The notes beneath the pieces are model-generated. The model was not told the DNA's origin. It made no database searches and worked only from the letters and a program-made list of their open reading frames with translations. 18,353 nucleotides of DNA from the NCBI GenBank assembly GCA_027486075.1, contig JAIXPU010000009.1:1-18353 (forward strand), written 5' to 3'. The DNA is from Streptomycetaceae bacterium. Lineage in GTDB: Bacteria; Actinomycetota; Actinomycetes; Nanopelagicales; Nanopelagicaceae. A program made the translations under genes and the position numbers. Below, in pieces: positions 14,768-18,353 of the stretch. The first letter of the stretch is position 1; each line of letters begins with the position of its first letter.

Positions 14768-16228
14768 TTACAGCGATAAAGCCAGCGAAATACGTGAGAG
14801 GCAGGCCTGCTTACCAAGCAACTCCATCGACTCAAAGAGCGGCGGAGAGATCGTGCTGCCTGTTGTTGCAATACGCAGAGCGGTAAATGCAATACGTGGC
14901 TTGAGCCCCATCTCTTCAATGAGCGATGTGCGCAGGGCAGCTTCAATGGATTCATGGTTCCAGGTAGAAAGTTGCTCCAACTCAGATTGAGCACGCTTCA
15001 AAATTGATTGAGCGCTCTCATCATTTACCTTAGAGACTGCATCACTATCGATAGCAAACTCTTTGACAAAGAGGAATTTGAGAAGCTGCGGAGCTTCATC
15101 TAACTTCACGATGCGCTCTTGGATAAGAGGAAGCGCCTGCTTTACAAGCGCAATCTCTGCATCTGTGCCCTGGATGACCCCAGACTTCTTGAGGAAGGGA
15201 ATAGTCCAATGGGCAAAATCTTCTACGCTTAAGGCGCGAATCTTGTCGCCATTAATTGCTTCAAGTTTCTTCATATCAAAACGAGCTGGTGAAGAGTGAA
15301 CTTTCTCTACTGTAAAGAGCTCTGTGAGCTCCTTCATCGAGATGTTTTCACGATCATCACCTGGTGACCAACCTAGCAGCGCTAGGTAATTGCAGATTGC
15401 CTCTGGTAAATAACCTTGTTCGCGATACCACGCGATCGAAACTTCGCCGTTGCGCTTAGAAAGCTTGGCATTATCTTGACCCATCACAAAGGGAAGATGG
15501 GCAAATGCTGGGTAATCAGCAAGCGGCACACCCATCGCCTGATAGACGCGAATCTGTCGTGGTGTGGATGAAAGCAGATCTTCGCCGCGCAATACATGGG
15601 TAACGCCCATCAAAATATCATCGACTGCAACGGCCAAGGTATAGAGCGGTGAACCATCGGCGCGGACGAGAACAAAGTCAGGAACAAACTTGTGATCGAA
15701 GGTAACTTCACCGCGAATTTCATCGACAAATGTTGTTGTGCCATCAGGCATACGCATTCGCACTACGCCTTCGCGACCTTGTGCCTTAAATGCGGCGATT
15801 TGATCTGCAGTTAATTCACGGCAGTGGCCGTTATAGCCTGGCGCAACGTTAGCTTTGCGCTGTTCTTCGCGAACTGCTTCAAGTTCTTCTGGCGAGCAGT
15901 AGCAGTGATAGGCATCCTTCTGATCAAGAAACTTCTGTGCCCATTCGGCATAGATGTCTAAACGTTGTGATTGCAGGTAAGGACCGTTAGGGCCACCAAC
16001 TTCTGGGCCCTCATCCCACTGCAAGCCGAGCCACTTTAAGGTATCGATAGCTGCCTGAATGTATTCATCAGTGACGCGAGTGGTATCGGTATCTTCAATA
16101 CGGAAGAGGAATGTGCCACCGGTGTGACGCGCATATGCCCAGTCAAAGAGCGCGGTACGGATATTTCCGACATGCAGATCACCTGTTGGTGATGGTGCAA
16201 AACGTACCTTTACCTTTTTTGCGCTCAT
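14768..16228 (-). CDS. gltX: Glutamyl-tRNA synthetase
   Basis: This 486-residue class I synthetase charges tRNA-Glu with glutamate. The ATP-binding HIGH motif appears as APSPTGDLHVGN (11-22) and the KMSKS loop as KLSKR (255-259). The FRIEDTDTTR segment and a Cys/His cluster (C109, C111, H135, C136) in the usual zinc-site region are present. Length is normal. Its ATG overlaps the stop of the preceding FAH-family gene as ATGA, so translation is coupled. The next genes on the strand are tRNA-Gln and tRNA-Glu. Many actinobacteria use a non-discriminating GluRS plus GatCAB for Gln-tRNA; whether this enzyme also charges tRNA-Gln cannot be read from sequence alone. Confidence 0.97.
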   Translation of the reverse strand: MSAKKVKVRFAPSPTGDLHVGNIRTALFDWAYARHTGGTFLFRIEDTDTTRVTDEYIQAAIDTLKWLGLQWDEGPEVGGPNGPYLQSQRLDIYAEWAQKFLDQKDAYHCYCSPEELEAVREEQRKANVAPGYNGHCRELTADQIAAFKAQGREGVVRMRMPDGTTTFVDEIRGEVTFDHKFVPDFVLVRADGSPLYTLAVAVDDILMGVTHVLRGEDLLSSTPRQIRVYQAMGVPLADYPAFAHLPFVMGQDNAKLSKRNGEVSIAWYREQGYLPEAICNYLALLGWSPGDDRENISMKELTELFTVEKVHSSPARFDMKKLEAINGDKIRALSVEDFAHWTIPFLKKSGVIQGTDAEIALVKQALPLIQERIVKLDEAPQLLKFLFVKEFAIDSDAVSKVNDESAQSILKRAQSELEQLSTWNHESIEAALRTSLIEEMGLKPRIAFTALRIATTGSTISPPLFESMELLGKQACLSRISLALSL

Positions 16229-17013
16229 GCTCGTGCACTCACCTTATTAGTTAGTTGGCCAAGACCTTCAATGGAGATTGCAACGGTAGATTTTTCGGGC
16301 ATTGGCCCGATTCCTGCTGGCGTTCCTGTGATGATGACATCACCCGGAAGCAGCGTCATCACCTGTGTAACAAAGTGCACGATATCAGCGACTTTAAAGA
16401 TCATGTCCGAGAGCTTGGCATCTTGCTTAATTTCGCCATTAAGCATTGTGGTGATGCGTTGATTGCCCGGAACAAACTCTGTCTCAATCCATGGGCCTAT
16501 TGGGCAGAAGGTATCGAAAGATTTGGCGCGCATCCACTGCCCATCCTTCTTCTGAATCTCGCGACAGGTAACATCATTTGCCATGGTGTAACCAAAGATC
16601 ACATCGTTGACGCGCTCTTTCGGAACTTCTTTACAGACGCGACCGATAACGATGGCGAGCTCTGCTTCGTAATCAATAGTTGGAGCGATAGCTGGCCAGA
16701 CAATGGTGTCGCCTGGTCCAATCACAGAAGTATTTGGCTTCAAAAAGATGATCGGTTCATCGGGTACAACCCCACCCATTTCAGCGGCGTGATCGGCATA
16801 GTTCTTGCCGACAGCCACAATCTTGGAGCGAGGAATTACTGGCGCCAAGAGGCGGACCTTGGTCAACTCGACCTTTGCGGCGGTCTTTTGAATACCGTGA
16901 TAAATCGGATCCCCAGAGATGATGGAGATCTGATTATCATCTTCCAGAATTCCATAGAGCGGGTCGCTGCCGAGTCCTGCATCAGCTTGTGGAGAAAATC
17001 GTACGACGCGCAT
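16225..17013 (-). CDS. FAH-family protein upstream of gltX (acylpyruvase / 2-hydroxyhepta-2,4-diene-1,7-dioate isomerase-like)
   Basis: This 262-residue FAH-fold protein has metal ligands E116 and E118 (DYEAELAIVIG), D147 (TMANDVTCRE) and H75 in KNYADHAAEMG, plus PGDVIITGTPAGIG near the end. It is a paralogue of the FAH gene at 10949-11794 but clearly different in sequence. The same neighbourhood, an FAH gene just before gltX, is known in mycobacteria (Rv2993c-Rv2992c), so this is probably a conserved actinobacterial housekeeping unit rather than part of the sugar locus. Oxaloacetate/acylpyruvate-type activity is possible; the true substrate is unknown. No ribosome site precedes ATG 17013, but a TAAGAT box lies 6 nt upstream. 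Confidence 0.85.
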   Translation of the reverse strand: MRVVRFSPQADAGLGSDPLYGILEDDNQISIISGDPIYHGIQKTAAKVELTKVRLLAPVIPRSKIVAVGKNYADHAAEMGGVVPDEPIIFLKPNTSVIGPGDTIVWPAIAPTIDYEAELAIVIGRVCKEVPKERVNDVIFGYTMANDVTCREIQKKDGQWMRAKSFDTFCPIGPWIETEFVPGNQRITTMLNGEIKQDAKLSDMIFKVADIVHFVTQVMTLLPGDVIITGTPAGIGPMPEKSTVAISIEGLGQLTNKVSARA

Positions 17014-17019
17014 TAGCCA

Positions 17020-17025
17020 ATCTTA
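17020..17025 (-). promoter_or_regulatory. Leaderless-type -10 box for the FAH-gltX-tRNA unit
   Basis: On the minus strand TAAGAT ends exactly 6 nt before ATG 17013, the same hexamer and spacing as in front of the glycerate kinase gene. The absence of a ribosome site supports a transcript starting at or next to the start codon. A -35 box is not evident. Confidence 0.5.
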
Positions 17026-17045
17026 TCTTTTGTGAGGCGATATTC

Positions 17046-17357
17046 CTAAAGCGAGACTGCTTCGCCGCCGGCGTTGACATAGAAGAGTGTTGCACTTGGT
17101 GAAAAATCCTTGATTGCCTTGCTATTTGCGGGCTGCGCACCACATGCAACAACGCTTTCAATTCCAGTGATTCCTGACGCAAGAGCTACCGTCAGTACCG
17201 CTTCGAAGGCATCAAGATTTAGAGATGGTGAAGAGATATTGATAGCGACATATGTGCGTCCAGTGTTATCGCGTAGAGCTGCAGCCTGGGTTGCTCCGCT
17301 GCGAGCTAAGGTCGCAGTTGCAAGGGTGACTAGCTTTTGATCTTCAGGGTTATTCAC
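17046..17357 (-). CDS. Small cytidine-deaminase-fold protein, probably lacking the zinc site
   Basis: This 103-residue protein resembles the small cytidine-deaminase-like protein found beside CorC-like genes in actinobacteria (Rv2365c-type). The central part LDAFEAVLTVALASGITGIESVVACG follows the helix-strand pattern of the deaminase core, and the C-terminal TLFYVNAGGEAVSL fits a final strand. The zinc motifs (C/H)AE and PCxxC are not recognisable, so deaminase activity is doubtful. The chosen start is GTG 17357, overlapping the upstream gene's stop as GTGAATAA (8 nt), with AAGGAGG about 9 nt before it. The longer frame from 17387 would run deeper into the CorC-like gene. In mycobacteria era follows this gene; here an FAH-gltX unit does. 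Confidence 0.65.
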   Translation of the reverse strand: MNNPEDQKLVTLATATLARSGATQAAALRDNTGRTYVAINISSPSLNLDAFEAVLTVALASGITGIESVVACGAQPANSKAIKDFSPSATLFYVNAGGEAVSL

Positions 17358-18210
17358 CTTCAGCAACCTCCTTCTCAACGCGTTCAATAATAACTGAGCT
17401 AATACGGCGTCTGCGTCCGATTGGGCGCTCTGATGTCACAGACCACCCGTGCAAATCAATCGTTGAGCCGGCTATGGGTACACGACCTAGTTTTTCGGCC
17501 ATGTATCCACCGATAGTGTCGACATCTTCATATTCTTCACGATCGATTTCAATGCCAAGTGCATCAGCTAAATCTTCAACGTGCATAGTCGCTTTAGCTC
17601 GAGCCTTCTTATCACTAATCCAAGTAAATGCTTCTACCCCATCATCGTATTCATCTGCAATCTCACCAACGATTTCTTCGATGATATCTTCGATAGTAAT
17701 GATTCCAGCGGTGCCACCGTATTCATCGACGACAATTGCTAGGTGAATCTGATCGCGCTGCATCTCTTTCAGTAGCTCTGCCGCCTCTTTATTTTCAGGA
17801 ACAAATACTGCAGGACGAATATGTTGCTCAACCTTTTCAGTTGTCTCTGCCTCATGGTGATCTAGGGCGCGTCTTGCTAAATCTTTCACGTAGGCGATAC
17901 CAATGATGTTATCGATGCCGGTGCCAACTACAGGAATACGGGAATAACCAGAACGAAGAGCTAGCGAGAGCCCTTGACGCAGAGTCTTATCGCTCTCAAT
18001 CCAGACCATATCTGTGCGTGGAACCATCAGTTCGCGCACCAAGGTGTCGCCGAGTTCAAAGACGTTGTGAATCATCTCGTGCTCATCGGATTCAACTAAC
18101 CCTCGATTGTGGGCGTGATCCATAAGGTCGCGGAGTTCGTTCTCATTGGTAAATAGACCTGCGGCAAAGCCTTTAAATGCCAGCTTTAACTTCTTGCGAA
18201 TTTTGATCAC
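17350..18210 (-). CDS. CorC/YbeX-like CBS-pair protein without DUF21 domain
   Basis: This 286-residue protein has a tandem CBS pair (about residues 55-180; segments RELMVPRTDMVWI, GYSRIPVVG, IAIVVDEYGGTAGIITIEDIIEEIVGEI in part) and a C-terminal CorC/HlyC transporter-associated domain (about 205-280, DVDTIGGYMAEKLGRVP). It aligns in order and length with E. coli CorC/YbeX (292 residues), including the EDE/ADEYDD acidic stretch. It lacks the membrane DUF21 part that, as I recall, the mycobacterial homologue carries. I prefer the GTG at 18210, overlapping the ybeY stop as GTGA with AAGGAG 11 nt upstream; GTG 18222 has no room for a ribosome site. A role in Mg/Co homeostasis or ribosome-linked functions with YbeY is suggested by the family. 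Confidence 0.87.
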   Translation of the reverse strand: MIKIRKKLKLAFKGFAAGLFTNENELRDLMDHAHNRGLVESDEHEMIHNVFELGDTLVRELMVPRTDMVWIESDKTLRQGLSLALRSGYSRIPVVGTGIDNIIGIAYVKDLARRALDHHEAETTEKVEQHIRPAVFVPENKEAAELLKEMQRDQIHLAIVVDEYGGTAGIITIEDIIEEIVGEIADEYDDGVEAFTWISDKKARAKATMHVEDLADALGIEIDREEYEDVDTIGGYMAEKLGRVPIAGSTIDLHGWSVTSERPIGRRRRISSVIIERVEKEVAEGE

Positions 18211-18353
18211 TTCTGTGACCACTCCTTCACTATCTTCTCTTGTAGGGCGAACATAACTTTTTCCTCGTCAGGATCGGCATGGTCATAGCCGAGGATATGT
18301 AAGAGGCCATGGGTGGCCAATATATAGATTTCATGTTCAGTGCTATGACCTGC
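18207..18353 (-). CDS. ybeY: Endoribonuclease YbeY, C-terminal part (partial)
   Basis: The frame is open from the window edge and encodes the last 48 residues, ending with TGA at 18207-18209. It contains the zinc-binding signature HGxLHxxGxDH (THGLLHILGYDHADPDEEKVMF), diagnostic of YbeY, the metal-dependent RNase for 16S rRNA maturation and ribosome quality control. The start lies outside the window. The overlap with the CorC-like gene and the order ybeY-corC are widely conserved. Confidence 0.93.
   Translation of the reverse strand, partial: AGHSTEHEIYILATHGLLHILGYDHADPDEEKVMFALQEKIVKEWSQK

Noticed and set aside
16255..17016. Long open frame of 253 codons on the plus strand
   Set aside because: It lies wholly antisense to the FAH-family gene, whose motifs and ATGA overlap with gltX are clear. 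The plus-strand product is rich in Cys, His, Trp and Asn with no recognisable domain and no ribosome site.
1..18353. CRISPR arrays, insertion sequences, prophage or defence systems
   Set aside because: No direct-repeat arrays, transposase- or integrase-like proteins, terminal inverted repeats or foreign-looking base composition were seen. The tRNA genes show no adjacent integrase or attachment-site duplication.

Overview
The window looks like a chromosomal segment from a Gram-positive actinobacterium with a small, compact genome of moderate GC. The basis is the actinobacterial gene order (FAH-family gene next to gltX; ybeY, CorC-like and deaminase-like genes overlapping), very short intergenic gaps, frequent GTG/TTG starts, and probable leaderless promoters. 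A freshwater lineage such as Nanopelagicales (acI, Planktophila-like) would fit, but this is inference; no rRNA or phylogenetic marker was compared.

Positions 1-10940 (+) form an L-rhamnose uptake and catabolism locus. It begins with the 3' half of a sugar ABC ATPase, two permeases and a terminator. A secreted rhamnose-binding protein (RhaS type) follows, bounded by its own strong UUCG-loop terminator. Next is an enzyme cluster: a D-tagatose/D-psicose 3-epimerase-like protein, rhamnose mutarotase (RhaM), Gram-positive-type rhamnose isomerase (RhaI), bifunctional rhamnulose-1-phosphate aldolase/lactaldehyde dehydrogenase (RhaEW), rhamnulokinase (RhaB) and an aldo/keto reductase. Together these would import rhamnose, convert anomers, isomerise, phosphorylate and cleave it to DHAP plus L-lactaldehyde, then oxidise the aldehyde to L-lactate.

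Positions 10941-13726 hold an FAH-family hydrolase (-), a glycerate kinase (+) and an NAD-type short-chain dehydrogenase (+). With the aldo/keto reductase they resemble parts of a non-phosphorylative deoxy-sugar pathway that ends in diketo-acid cleavage, but no lactonase or sugar-acid dehydratase is present here.

Positions 13727-18353 are all on the minus strand and mostly housekeeping. In transcription order they are ybeY (C-terminal part), a CorC/YbeX-like CBS protein, a deaminase-fold small protein, a second FAH-family protein, gltX, tRNA-Gln(CUG), tRNA-Glu(CUG) and a LuxR-type regulator. No insertion sequences, phage genes, CRISPR arrays or defence genes were seen. The more unusual points are the epimerase heading the rhamnose enzyme operon, the mixed phosphorylative/oxidative gene set, the binding protein without a lipobox, the His-to-Asp change at a RhaI metal-ligand position, and two TAAGAT-type leaderless promoters.
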